This document shows positions 54,396 to 62,873 of a DNA stretch of 64,000 bases, piece after piece; position 1 is the first letter of the stretch, and each line of letters begins with the position of its first letter. A program made the position numbers and the translations under genes. The stretch comes from Thiosulfativibrio zosterae (GTDB taxonomy: Bacteria; Pseudomonadota; Gammaproteobacteria; Thiomicrospirales; Thiomicrospiraceae), in the NCBI RefSeq assembly GCF_011398155.1, contig NZ_AP021888.1, positions 2,578,001-2,642,000 on the forward strand, written 5' to 3'. The notes under the pieces are model-generated. The model was not told where the DNA came from. It saw only the letters and a list, made by a program, of their open reading frames with translations, and did not search any database.

Positions 54396-55580
54396 ATGAT
54401 TCGTCGAAGAATTAACCCGATTTTATTTGCTCTCATGCTTGGCCCCAGCTTGTTACCGTCTTCTCAAGCCTTCGCCGAAGACATTAAAACAGAAGTTGTC
54501 CAGTCAGCGGTCTATGATCGTTTTGTATCGCTTGGCGGCACAGTCATCCCTTTTAAAGAAGTCACCATTACCGCCCAGCAAGCAGGTCAAATTAATTATA
54601 TTGCAGGTATTGAAGGCGACAACTTTAAAGCTGGCGCGTTATTAATCTCTACCGATGATGACATTTTGCGCGCTCAACGCAATGCCGCCTTAGCGCAATG
54701 GCAACAAGCCTCTTATGCCTTTCAAAATGCCACCACCCAATATAACCGTGAGCTTTGGAGCCCCTCCAATGAAAAATCTATGCCCGGCATGGCTTTGCCT
54801 GGTTTAATGGATCAAATGTTTACCAAGCCCATGGGGAATGCCATAGGCGTGGGTGACGACAAAGTTGATCGCCGTGCTAATGAATTGGGCGCTTTAAGCA
54901 AGGTGAAAGAAGCGCAAGCGCAAATGAATCAGATCAAAGCGCGTATTGATGAAATTGATGTGCGTCTGTCTGACACCAAATCAACCGCACCTTTTGACGG
55001 CGTGATTGTTAAAAAAATGGTTGAAGCCGGCGATAGCGTGCAACCTGGACAACCCTTAATGGTTTTTGCCAAAAGCAATCACTTAAGTGTTGCGGTACAT
55101 GTACCCGTCAACTTAATGATGAGCATTCAAAAGGGCGCTATTTTTGATGCCCGCTTGGCAGACAAACGCCCTATCCAAGTGCGTGTTGCACAAGTTTTTC
55201 CGGTGGCGAACAACCAGCAACATACGGTTTTGGTGAAGTTTGATTTACCGATAGGGGCGCCAGCAGCCCCTGGTATGTATGCTGAAGTTGCGGTACAAAA
55301 TGCCTCTTCACAAAATCAGGCTTTCCCTGTCATCCCTAAATCTGCCATGGTCAAACGCGGTAGCCTGCCGACGGTATTTACGGTTAATGAGAAAAACAAT
55401 CAAGTTGAAATGAAAATTGTTCGATTGGGTAAGGCTGCTCAAAACGGCTACTTCATTGTGCTTTCAGGCATCTCCGCTAATGAAAGAATTATCGTAAACC
55501 CGCCCTCTAATATTGTTTCTGGATGGATTCTCAACAATGGCAAGTTATCGCCACCTAATAAAACCAACCAAGAACTTTAA
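54396..55580 (+). CDS. RND-type periplasmic adaptor (MFP) of the ParA/dynamin cluster
   Basis: The 394-aa protein has a signal peptide (LALMLGPSLLPSSQAFA-like, cleaving near residue 27), a lipoyl half (VTITAQQAGQINYIAGIEGD), a short coiled hairpin with an inserted Pro/Met-rich segment (SPSNEKSMPGMALPGLMDQM), the second lipoyl half (TAPFDGVIVKKMVEAGDSVQ) and beta-barrel domains. It links the RND permease to the cell envelope. No outer-membrane factor gene follows, in contrast to the cus operon. The permease starts 24 bp downstream. Confidence 0.9.
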   Translation: MIRRRINPILFALMLGPSLLPSSQAFAEDIKTEVVQSAVYDRFVSLGGTVIPFKEVTITAQQAGQINYIAGIEGDNFKAGALLISTDDDILRAQRNAALAQWQQASYAFQNATTQYNRELWSPSNEKSMPGMALPGLMDQMFTKPMGNAIGVGDDKVDRRANELGALSKVKEAQAQMNQIKARIDEIDVRLSDTKSTAPFDGVIVKKMVEAGDSVQPGQPLMVFAKSNHLSVAVHVPVNLMMSIQKGAIFDARLADKRPIQVRVAQVFPVANNQQHTVLVKFDLPIGAPAAPGMYAEVAVQNASSQNQAFPVIPKSAMVKRGSLPTVFTVNEKNNQVEMKIVRLGKAAQNGYFIVLSGISANERIIVNPPSNIVSGWILNNGKLSPPNKTNQEL

Positions 55581-55604
55581 TAACCGCTAGAGCTAGGCAA
55601 AAAA

Positions 55605-58600
55605 ATGACACAACCCAATCAAACGCAAAATGCTTTGCCAGAAGAATCGGCATCTAAGCACGATATTGCAGGCAACACTGCCAAAAGTTATATCAACTCA
55701 CCGATTACCCCTTTGTTTATTATTGTTGGGTTCGTGATTGGTATTATGGGTATTTTATTTACCCCAAGACAAGAAGACCCTCAAATCTCTGTGCCGATGG
55801 TCGATGTCATGGTGCAATATCCAGGCGCCTCTAATAAACAAGTTGAAGCCCTAGTCTCTGAACCTTTGGAGCGATTGTTTAAAGAAATTAAAGGCGTTGA
55901 GCATGTTTATTCGGCTTCTGACAGAGGTCAATCCATTATCACTGTGCAGTTTTTGGTCGGTGAAAATATGGAAGACGCGCTGGTTAATGTCTATAACAAA
56001 ATGGCCTCCAACCTAGACCATATGCCTGAAGGGGTTTTGCAACCTGTTATCAAACCCAAAGGGGCGGATGAAGTACCAGTCGTCACCTTTACGCTGTCAT
56101 CCAAAACCCTAGAAAGCACCCAGTTACGACTTTTAGGATTTGATGTCTTACAGGCAATTGCATCGATTGATCATGCCGCACAAGGGTTTGTGGTGGGTGG
56201 CGACCCAACGGAAATCAAAGTAGAAATTGATCCTGAAAAAATTGCAGGTTATGGCATTTCTTTAACCCAAATTGGGCAAGCTATTCGAGCAGCCAATGCC
56301 GAGTCCAGTGCGGGTGAACTGTCGGCTTGGCAACAAAAATACCTTGTTTATACCGGGGACTTTCTTACCTCTGCCGATGATATTAACGATTTAATTGTCG
56401 GTGTAAAAGACAAAGCACCGGTGTTTGTTAGAGATGTGGCTACGGTTACCGAAGGCGCAAAAGATGCCACCAACCTAGTTCGCTTTTACACCGGCCCTGC
56501 TAACAAAAGCACTTATGTTGCCCCAGAAGGCGAAAATGCCATCACCGTTGCTTTGGCAAAACAGCCAGGCGCTAACGGGGTGAGCGTTGCCAATGATGCC
56601 ATTTCGCGTTTAACCGAGCTTAAGGGCACTTTAATTCCTGATGATGTTCATATAGCCATTACGCGTAACTATGGCAAAACTGCCAACGACAAAGTGAACG
56701 AGCTGATTTTTAAACTGTTCATTGCCACAGGTTCTGTCACGCTTTTAATCTGGTTCTTCTTGGGTTGGCGTGCGGCTGCGGTGGTCGCGATAGTCATTCC
56801 AATTGTTATTTTATCGACCGTATTTGCTGCCTGGATGATGGGGCTAACGATTGACCGAGTCAGTTTATTTGCACTGATCTTCTCAATCGGGATTTTGGTT
56901 GATGATGCGGTGGTGGTGCTCGAAAACATCTATCGTCGCTGGCTAATGGACTCTGACACGGGAGTTAATGTGACCGTTGATGCCGTTTCTGAAGTGGGCA
57001 ACCCTACCATTATTGCAACCTTTGCCGTCATTGCAGCTTTGATGCCAATGGCATTTGTCAGCGGCATGATGGGACCTTACATGGCACCCATCCCAGCACT
57101 GGGTTCAGTGGCGATGGTGATTTCATTATTTGCCGCCTTTGCGTTTACCCCTTGGTTAGCGCAACGCATGAAGCCAAAAATGGAATCACTCAAAGCCGCT
57201 GAAGAAAAAGAACATGAACAAAGCGAACGACTAGGTCGTTTCTTTGAAAAACTCTTAGGCAGCTTACTGGTTGAAAAAGTTAAGGGCTGGGGTTTATTGC
57301 TTGCCATCATTACCGCATTTGCGCTGGCTGTTTATTTGGTTTACAGCACGATGGTTCCGGTAAAGTTACTGCCTTATGACAACAAACCAGATTTCAGCGT
57401 GGTGATTAACTTCCCAGAAGGTACGGACTTAACCATCACAGCAAACTTAACGCACAAGCTGGCAAAAACTTTGCAAGAAGAAGTGCCTGAAATCACCACC
57501 ATGGAAACCTATGTGGGCACCCCCGCCCCCTTCGATTTTAATGGCTTGGTTAGACACTATTATCTGCGTAACTTTGTGTGGAACAGTGATATTCAAGTTC
57601 ACCTAAGCGATAAGTCAGAACGCCATCGTTCTAGCCATCAGGTTGCAGAGAGCATTCGCGCTAAATTAACGGAAATTGCGCATCAAGCAGGTGCCAAAGT
57701 GCAAATCGTTGAAATGCCTCCTGGGCCACCTGTATTGCAATCCATTGTTGCCGAAATCTATGGGCCTGATGAAGCAACTCGCAATGCCACTGCTGAAAAA
57801 GTCACCCAAATTTTTGAGCAAGCAGAAATGGTCGTCGATGTTGATAACTTCATCACCGAACCTCATGACACCTGGCGTTTTGTCATCGATAAACAAAAAG
57901 CCATGGAAAGCGGTATCAGTGTATCCACCATCAACCAAACCGTTGAAATGGCGATGGGTGGTTTCAAATTAGGCGATGTAAAACAAGGCTTTAAACGCGG
58001 CGAACCCACCTTTATCGTGTTACAAGCCCCGCAAATGGTTAGAGCAGAGTTTGCTCGCATAGGTCAAATTCCGGTGCAGAGTGAACTCGGTATCCTTGTT
58101 CCGCTTAATGAACTTGGGCGCTTCATTATCGAAAGACAGCAAACGGTGCTTTATCACAAAGATTTAACACCTGTGCAATATGTCACTGCCACTGGACAAG
58201 GTCGCTTAGGAGCGCCCATTTACGGGATGTTGGATATTCAAGAGCTGATGGATCAATCTCCTGAACTCAATGGTCTGAACAGTAACTTTGTGTTTGTGCC
58301 TAATGGCTTAACCGAAGTTGGCATGATGTGGGCAGGTGAGTGGACCGTTACTTACCAAACCTTCCGCGACATGGGTCTGGCATTTGGTGTGGCGCTACTC
58401 ATTATCTATATGCTGGTGGTCTGGGAATTCCGTAACTTTTTAATTCCACTCATTGTTATGGCACCCATTCCCTTAACCATTATTGGTATTGCACCTGGAC
58501 ATTGGATTATGGGCGCTGAGTTTACCGCAACATCGATGATTGGCTTTATTGCACTGGCAGGGATTATTGTGCGTAACTCGATTTTATTGGTGGATTTTTC

Positions 58601-59429
58601 GCGCCAAGAAATTGCCAAAGGTGTAGCGATTACCGATGCCGTGATTTTTGCCTGTAAAGCCAGAACTCGCCCTATCATCATTACGGCAGCCGCATTGGTG
58701 TTAGGCTCAAGCGTCATCTTGTTTGACCCAATTTTCCAAGGCATGGCCATCTCGCTGATTTTCGGGATTTTAGTGGCCACTCTATTAACACTAGTCGTTA
58801 TTCCACTGGGATGCGTGTCCGGTCGTGCTGCTTTCTGTGCATCGCCCTCAAATTACACCGCAGAGATGGGTGCTCATGTGTGTGGCTTAAAAACCCCTGA
58901 AATTGAAGAAGCCACCATCCATCCCCGCATGAAGTTGGTTTTTGCCAAAACCGCTATCGACCCATTTAATCCGATGGCCATGGTTAAGCAAGCACCCAAA
59001 GCGGTGGCTTTAGCTGAAGAAAGTTTTGATGAACCCAAAAAAGCCGCGGTGGTGGTTAAAAAAGTTGAAGTGACTGAAACTCCGCAAGTCATCGCAGAAC
59101 CCGAAACACCCGCAGCTGAACCTGAAATGAAGGTAGAAGAACCTGAAGTGGTGGCAGAAGAATCTAAAGCGGTGGTAGAAGAACCCAAGGTGGTTAAAAA
59201 GCCGGCTGTTCGTCGTACTCGTAAGCCTGCAGCACCCAAAAAAGGTGCAACCCCTGAGGCCAGCGTGACTGAAGAAGCTCCTGCTGTTAAAACCCCAGCA
59301 GCCACAGAAACCGCACCCAAAACATCTGAACCTGAAGTTCAGCAGAGCGCACCCGTAGAACCCGTCGCACCGCGTGGGCGCAAAAAAAGAGGCATTCAAC
59401 TAAAGGATTTAAATGAAGATGAAAAATAA
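55605..59429 (+). CDS. RND permease with a ~205-residue disordered cytoplasmic C-terminal tail
   Basis: The 1274-aa protein has a complete RND core (ITPLFIIVGFVIGIMGILFT, TM4 motif IFSIGILVDDAVVVLENIYR, twelve TM segments) that ends near residue 1069. The rest has several Cys (GCVSGRAAFCA, AHVCGLK), then a long Ala/Glu/Pro/Val/Lys-rich region with a basic patch (KKPAVRRTRKPAAPKKG) and a terminal PRGRKKRGIQLKDLNEDEK. Both RND termini are cytoplasmic, so the tail faces the cytosol. Normal RND length is about 1020-1050 aa. The tail could bind the ParA ATPase or nucleic acid, which is inference. Substrate unknown. It overlaps the next gene by 17 bp. Confidence 0.9.
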   Translation: MTQPNQTQNALPEESASKHDIAGNTAKSYINSPITPLFIIVGFVIGIMGILFTPRQEDPQISVPMVDVMVQYPGASNKQVEALVSEPLERLFKEIKGVEHVYSASDRGQSIITVQFLVGENMEDALVNVYNKMASNLDHMPEGVLQPVIKPKGADEVPVVTFTLSSKTLESTQLRLLGFDVLQAIASIDHAAQGFVVGGDPTEIKVEIDPEKIAGYGISLTQIGQAIRAANAESSAGELSAWQQKYLVYTGDFLTSADDINDLIVGVKDKAPVFVRDVATVTEGAKDATNLVRFYTGPANKSTYVAPEGENAITVALAKQPGANGVSVANDAISRLTELKGTLIPDDVHIAITRNYGKTANDKVNELIFKLFIATGSVTLLIWFFLGWRAAAVVAIVIPIVILSTVFAAWMMGLTIDRVSLFALIFSIGILVDDAVVVLENIYRRWLMDSDTGVNVTVDAVSEVGNPTIIATFAVIAALMPMAFVSGMMGPYMAPIPALGSVAMVISLFAAFAFTPWLAQRMKPKMESLKAAEEKEHEQSERLGRFFEKLLGSLLVEKVKGWGLLLAIITAFALAVYLVYSTMVPVKLLPYDNKPDFSVVINFPEGTDLTITANLTHKLAKTLQEEVPEITTMETYVGTPAPFDFNGLVRHYYLRNFVWNSDIQVHLSDKSERHRSSHQVAESIRAKLTEIAHQAGAKVQIVEMPPGPPVLQSIVAEIYGPDEATRNATAEKVTQIFEQAEMVVDVDNFITEPHDTWRFVIDKQKAMESGISVSTINQTVEMAMGGFKLGDVKQGFKRGEPTFIVLQAPQMVRAEFARIGQIPVQSELGILVPLNELGRFIIERQQTVLYHKDLTPVQYVTATGQGRLGAPIYGMLDIQELMDQSPELNGLNSNFVFVPNGLTEVGMMWAGEWTVTYQTFRDMGLAFGVALLIIYMLVVWEFRNFLIPLIVMAPIPLTIIGIAPGHWIMGAEFTATSMIGFIALAGIIVRNSILLVDFSRQEIAKGVAITDAVIFACKARTRPIIITAAALVLGSSVILFDPIFQGMAISLIFGILVATLLTLVVIPLGCVSGRAAFCASPSNYTAEMGAHVCGLKTPEIEEATIHPRMKLVFAKTAIDPFNPMAMVKQAPKAVALAEESFDEPKKAAVVVKKVEVTETPQVIAEPETPAAEPEMKVEEPEVVAEESKAVVEEPKVVKKPAVRRTRKPAAPKKGATPEASVTEEAPAVKTPAATETAPKTSEPEVQQSAPVEPVAPRGRKKRGIQLKDLNEDEK

Positions 59430-59922
59430 ACCAACGCAAAAATTAATACACGCTTGTTTAGTGGGTGGATTATTGATGGGTATGAGTCAGGCTAATGCGC
59501 AAAATTGGCCTCAGTCAGAAGACACTTATCGCTCTACGCAACAGTCACCGCAATGGATTGAACAGAAAGCCGCACCAAGCGTGCAACAAAATACTGCACC
59601 CATGACGCAACAAGCGCCAGCACCCCAATTCTATGGACAACCTATGCCTTATGGCTATGGCGCCCCTATGAATGGATATCCAGGTTACCCCGCACCCGCT
59701 TATGGCGGCTATGGTTACCCCGGATATCCGGTTAACAACGGATATGGCTCACCGCAAGGATGGAATAACGGCCCAAGACCGCCATTCTTTGGAAACAATG
59801 GGTTTGGACCTTGGAACGGTTCCAATTTTCCGCAAATGCCCGATATGGGCAATATGCCGAATATGGAAATGCCAAGTCCCAGCTTCACGTTTCCGACGAT
59901 GAACATGCCCTTTTGGAACTGA
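59413..59922 (+). CDS. Secreted Pro/Gly/Tyr/Asn-rich low-complexity protein
   Basis: The 169-aa protein has a signal peptide ending in GMSQANA|QNWP, a Gln-rich stretch and a long repetitive part with GYPGYPAPAYGGYGYPGYP, NNGFGPWNGSNFPQMPDMG and MPSPSFTFPTMNMPFWN. It has no mature Cys. Composition (Pro, Gly, Tyr, Asn, Met) resembles sulfur-globule envelope proteins and other structural proteins of the periplasm. The ATG overlaps the RND permease gene by 17 bp, so the two are coupled. Confidence 0.8.
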   Translation: MKMKNKPTQKLIHACLVGGLLMGMSQANAQNWPQSEDTYRSTQQSPQWIEQKAAPSVQQNTAPMTQQAPAPQFYGQPMPYGYGAPMNGYPGYPAPAYGGYGYPGYPVNNGYGSPQGWNNGPRPPFFGNNGFGPWNGSNFPQMPDMGNMPNMEMPSPSFTFPTMNMPFWN

Positions 59923-59988
59923 GTTAAAGGATTAACTCAAATCGTTTGAGAAGAGATCCTACCCTCTTCAAAAACACAATACAAAACG

Positions 59989-60015
59989 GAAAGACTCAAC
60001 GCACTCAAGTCTTTC
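59989..60015 (+). promoter_or_regulatory. Hairpin in the leader of the sulfur-globule-like gene
   Basis: GAAAGACT (59989-59996) and AGTCTTTC (60008-60015) form an 8-bp perfect stem with an 11-nt loop, 40 bp upstream of the ATG at 60055. No T tract follows, so it more likely stabilises or processes the mRNA than terminates it. Confidence 0.35.
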
Positions 60016-60054
60016 TGCAAAGTACCGAGTGCACATTCTATCAAGGAGTATGAT

Positions 60055-60594
60055 ATGAACATGAAAAAATTAGCTTTAGCTTCTCTAGTCACTGCAACGA
60101 TGTTAGGTGCACAAACAGCATCTGCAGATTGGTTCAATGGTCCATGGAACAACAACAATGGTTATAACAACAATGGTTGGAACAATGGCCAGGGTCAAGG
60201 ACAAGGCTACGGTTATGGTAATGGACTAGGCAACGGACAAGGCCAAGGTCAAGGCAATAGCCAAGGTCAAGGACAAGGTAAAGGGTCTGGTAAAGCTAAG
60301 GGTAACTTCAACATGGGCTTTGATGCTGAATCAGATATGCAAGGTTCTGGTAACGGTCAACAAAACCAGAAGTGGGATGGCAGCGGAAATGGTAACGGTA
60401 ACGGTTGGGGCAATGGATATGGCAACAACGGTTATAACAATGGCTGGGGTGGAAACTACCAAGGTCAACCTTACTACTACCCACCACAAGGTTATGCTCC
60501 ACAGCAAGCGCCTATGGCTCCACCTGCTTACTACCCTTACCCAATGCCACCAGCGCCTCAAGCTCCAGCAGCACCAGCGCCAGCAGCTAAGTAA
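60055..60594 (+). CDS. Sulfur-globule (Sgp/CV1)-like secreted protein
   Basis: The 179-aa protein has a signal peptide MNMKKLALASLVTATMLGAQ ending TASA|DWFNG. The mature protein begins DWFNGPWNNNNGYNNNGWNN, continues with Gly-Gln/Gly-Asn repeats, a less repetitive core (KGNFNMGFDAESDMQGSG), WGNGYGNNGYNNGW and a Tyr/Pro/Ala tail (YPMPPAPQAPAAPAPAAK). The aromatic DWF-PW start, a central G-N-F-x-M segment and Pro/Ala end are what I know of sulfur-globule proteins of Allochromatium. Those coat periplasmic sulfur deposits. A strong RBS (AAGGAGTATGAT) suggests high expression. Assignment rests on composition and motif memory. Confidence 0.75.
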   Translation: MNMKKLALASLVTATMLGAQTASADWFNGPWNNNNGYNNNGWNNGQGQGQGYGYGNGLGNGQGQGQGNSQGQGQGKGSGKAKGNFNMGFDAESDMQGSGNGQQNQKWDGSGNGNGNGWGNGYGNNGYNNGWGGNYQGQPYYYPPQGYAPQQAPMAPPAYYPYPMPPAPQAPAAPAPAAK

Positions 60595-60622
60595 TTGTTG
60601 TAAAACAGTATGAATTTCCAGT

Positions 60623-60656
60623 GCTTGGTCAAAAAATGACCAGGCCTGGTGATTTT
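60623..60656 (+). terminator. Overlapping alternative hairpins including the CAGGCCTG palindrome
   Basis: GCTTGGTCA (60623-60631) pairs with TGACCAGGC (60637-60645, one G.U pair) around an A5 loop. Alternatively ACCAGG (60639-60644) pairs with CCTGGT (60645-60650), followed by GATTTTT. The two structures exclude each other. The 12-bp palindrome ACCAGGCCTGGT is exact here. It lies 29 bp after the sulfur-globule-like gene and 140 bp before parA, so it may partly terminate transcription between them. Confidence 0.5.
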
Positions 60657-60710
60657 TAAGCCTTTCTACACATAAAAATGACAATTCATTATGAATGTTT
60701 ATTGCTTAAA

Positions 60711-60753
60711 TCAAAATGAAATTAAAATAAGCCAAATGCTGATTTTATTTTGA
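60711..60753. promoter_or_regulatory. Inverted repeat upstream of the ParA-like gene
   Basis: TCAAAATGAAAT (60711-60722) and ATTTTATTTTGA (60742-60753) form a 12-bp inverted repeat with one mismatch and a 19-bp spacer, 46 bp before the ParA ATG. A promoter/operator for the second half of the cluster is likely since the gap is 205 bp and A+T-rich. Confidence 0.4.
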
Positions 60754-60799
60754 CTTAAACGAAAAAAATACCAACATAAAATATCTAACTGGAAAAAAC

Positions 60800-61420
60800 A
60801 TGATCACCGTTGTAGGAAACATGAAAGGCGGAACCGGTAAAAGCACCCTAGCTTTTAACCTAGCCATTTGGTTGGCACATCAACATAAAGCACTGCGGTT
60901 GTTTGACTTAGACCCTCAACAAACCCTGACCGATGTGGTTGAAGTTCGCAACGAAGAACAATATCAGCCTCAACTGCCCAAGCCACATTTGTTGCAAGAC
61001 CTTGCCGATTTTACCCATACTGGTGAGCACATCATTATGGATGTCAGCATGAGCGATCAAGCATCCTTAAAGTTGGCCATCGCTTTGGCGAATCGCATAG
61101 TGATACCTGTCGCACCCAGCCAAGCGGACATTTGGTCGACACAAAGATTCATCAAATTAATCAAAGAAACTCGTACCGATTTACCTAAGATGATTGCGGT
61201 CATTAATCGTGCCGATACCCATCCGTTTGTGGCAGAAACCAAAGAAACGGAAGAAGCTTTAGATTATTTACCACACATTGAGCGCTTACCCACTCGCCTT
61301 CATAATCGCACCAACTATCGCCGTTCGTTCAGCGAAGGCCTAGCGGTTTTTGAAATGGATCCCAACGGTAAAGCCAGTCACGAATTTATTAAAGTTGCTA
61401 AACAAATATTTAAGGAATAA
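60800..61420 (+). CDS. Orphan ParA/MinD-type positioning ATPase
   Basis: The 206-aa protein has the deviant Walker A VVGNMKGGTGKSTLAFNLAI, Walker A' LFDLDPQQTLTDV, Walker B-like HIIMDVSMSDQ, and APSQADIWSTQRFIKLIK. It lacks the DNA-binding N-terminal extension of plasmid ParAs and has no ParB gene beside it, like the ParA family members that position cargo (McdA, ParC, PpfA, MipZ). It is the first gene of a tight block; the next starts 3 bp after its stop. Cargo is not known; the membrane proteins or the RND tail are candidates. Confidence 0.9.
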   Translation: MITVVGNMKGGTGKSTLAFNLAIWLAHQHKALRLFDLDPQQTLTDVVEVRNEEQYQPQLPKPHLLQDLADFTHTGEHIIMDVSMSDQASLKLAIALANRIVIPVAPSQADIWSTQRFIKLIKETRTDLPKMIAVINRADTHPFVAETKETEEALDYLPHIERLPTRLHNRTNYRRSFSEGLAVFEMDPNGKASHEFIKVAKQIFKE

Positions 61421-61423
61421 ACC

Positions 61424-62788
61424 ATGTCAGTTATAAGAACCTTACTCAACAACGGATTTTTCGTACTCCTACTTTTGGTGGGCGCAACCCTTTATCTGGC
61501 CTATTCCGATAAGATCAAAGAAGAACATGGTCTTTTAACACCGACAGAAGTCGCTCACACTGAAACCACCGTGGCCGAGCCTGCTGAACCGGTGGCAGAA
61601 GCAACGCCAGCAATCACCGAAGAACCAGCCCCTGTTGTTGAAACCACTGCGCCTGCAGAAGCAGCACCTGAAACGGTAGCAACTCCAGAACCTGAAGTCG
61701 CCGCGCCTGTCACCGAAGTTGCCACAACTGAAACAGATGTCGCCACGCCAGAAATAGCGGCTCCAGAAACGACTGCCCCTGAAGAAACCGTTGCTGCAGC
61801 ACCCGTTGCCGAAGAACCTGCCATCGAAATCCCTGAAACCGAAGCGGCACCAAGCTTACCGCCAATGGATGAAAGTGTTTTAGCGCAATTTAAATCTGCA
61901 GAAGAAGCCATTGCGGCTGCACGCCAAGCCTTTTATGAAAAAGACTATTTAACGGCTGAAAAAATTTATTTCCCCTTAGCCTTCAAATCACAACAAGCCG
62001 ATATTGTGGGTGAATTAGCCAATGTACTTTACGCCGATGACAAACAAGACTGGGCTAAAAAAGCTTGGTTAGAGTCGGCGAAGTTATTAGTTAAAGAAGG
62101 GCGCTTTAATGATGCGATGTTATTGGCACAACGCTTAAGACCCGTTGCGCCTCAAGAAGCTGCCGAAATTGCTGACAACCTTCAAAAACTGCATCAAGCG
62201 CAGGTAGAACAACAGCGTCTTGCTCAACAACAAGCCATGCAAGCCAAAGCGCAACAAGAAGCCGCTTTAGCCGCAGAGCAAGCAAAACAACAAGAAGCTG
62301 AACGACAAGCCCAACTAAAAGCACAAGAAGAAGCGCAAGCACAATATCAAGAGCAAATGAAAGCGCAACAAGAAGCTCAGGCACAACGCCAAGCGCAAAT
62401 GAAAGCTCAACAAGAGGCTTATCAAAAGCAAATGCAAGCCAGAATGCATCAAGCCAATCCTAATGCGCCTATCATGCCTACCCCTGAAGAACAACAAGCG
62501 CGTATGCAAGCTTATCAGCAACAAATGCAAGCTTACCAAGAACGCTTAAAGGCTTATTATGCTGCGCAAGCTCAGCAACCGGCTGCTCAGCCGCAAGCTG
62601 CAGCCCCACAAATGCCTGCGATGCCCAGCCAACAAGAACAGCAAGCTCGTATGCAGGCTTATCAACAGCAAATGCAGGCATACAATGAACGCTTAAGAGC
62701 TTATTATGAAGCTCAGCGTCAACAGGCTAACCCAAACATGCCTATGCCGAATGGCCCACAGCTCTTCTACCCAGGTCAACCCAGATAA
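61424..62788 (+). CDS. Single-span membrane protein with Ala/Glu/Pro-rich, TPR-like and Gln-rich repeat regions
   Basis: The 454-aa protein has one TM near 10-28 (GFFVLLLLVGATLYLAYS), an Ala/Glu/Pro/Thr low-complexity region at about 40-145, a helical TPR-like segment at about 150-255 (AEEAIAAARQAFYEKDYLTA, WAKKAWLESAKLLVKEGRFN), a Gln/Ala/Glu coiled coil (about 255-350), and two near-identical 31-residue repeats (QQARMQAYQQQMQAYQERLK and QQARMQAYQQQMQAYNERLR) before a Pro-rich tail. Whether the bulk is periplasmic or cytosolic is not decided by the few charged residues. It looks like a scaffold. It starts 3 bp after the ParA stop. No family name recognised. Confidence 0.8.
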   Translation: MSVIRTLLNNGFFVLLLLVGATLYLAYSDKIKEEHGLLTPTEVAHTETTVAEPAEPVAEATPAITEEPAPVVETTAPAEAAPETVATPEPEVAAPVTEVATTETDVATPEIAAPETTAPEETVAAAPVAEEPAIEIPETEAAPSLPPMDESVLAQFKSAEEAIAAARQAFYEKDYLTAEKIYFPLAFKSQQADIVGELANVLYADDKQDWAKKAWLESAKLLVKEGRFNDAMLLAQRLRPVAPQEAAEIADNLQKLHQAQVEQQRLAQQQAMQAKAQQEAALAAEQAKQQEAERQAQLKAQEEAQAQYQEQMKAQQEAQAQRQAQMKAQQEAYQKQMQARMHQANPNAPIMPTPEEQQARMQAYQQQMQAYQERLKAYYAAQAQQPAAQPQAAAPQMPAMPSQQEQQARMQAYQQQMQAYNERLRAYYEAQRQQANPNMPMPNGPQLFYPGQPR

Positions 62789-62831
62789 TTTAAATCATCC
62801 AAGAGATTAAAACCCTCTTATAAAATGAATG

Positions 62832-62859
62832 TATGAACGGACAAAGTTGTTCGTTCATA
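62832..62859. promoter_or_regulatory. 28-bp near-perfect inverted repeat in the intercistronic gap
   Basis: TATGAACG-G-ACAA faces TTGT-T-CGTTCATA with a 2-bp centre; only one pair per arm is mismatched. It lies just before the RBS (AAGGAAA at 62862) of the next gene. It could be an operator, or an RNA hairpin controlling translation or processing between the two membrane-protein genes. Confidence 0.5.
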
Positions 62860-62873
62860 TCCAAGGAAACTCC

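Noticed and set aside
61555-61911. Minus-strand low-complexity open frame in the scaffold gene
   Set aside because: It is the complement of the Ala/Glu/Pro/Thr-rich codons in the real plus-strand gene; it has no RBS and no separate context.
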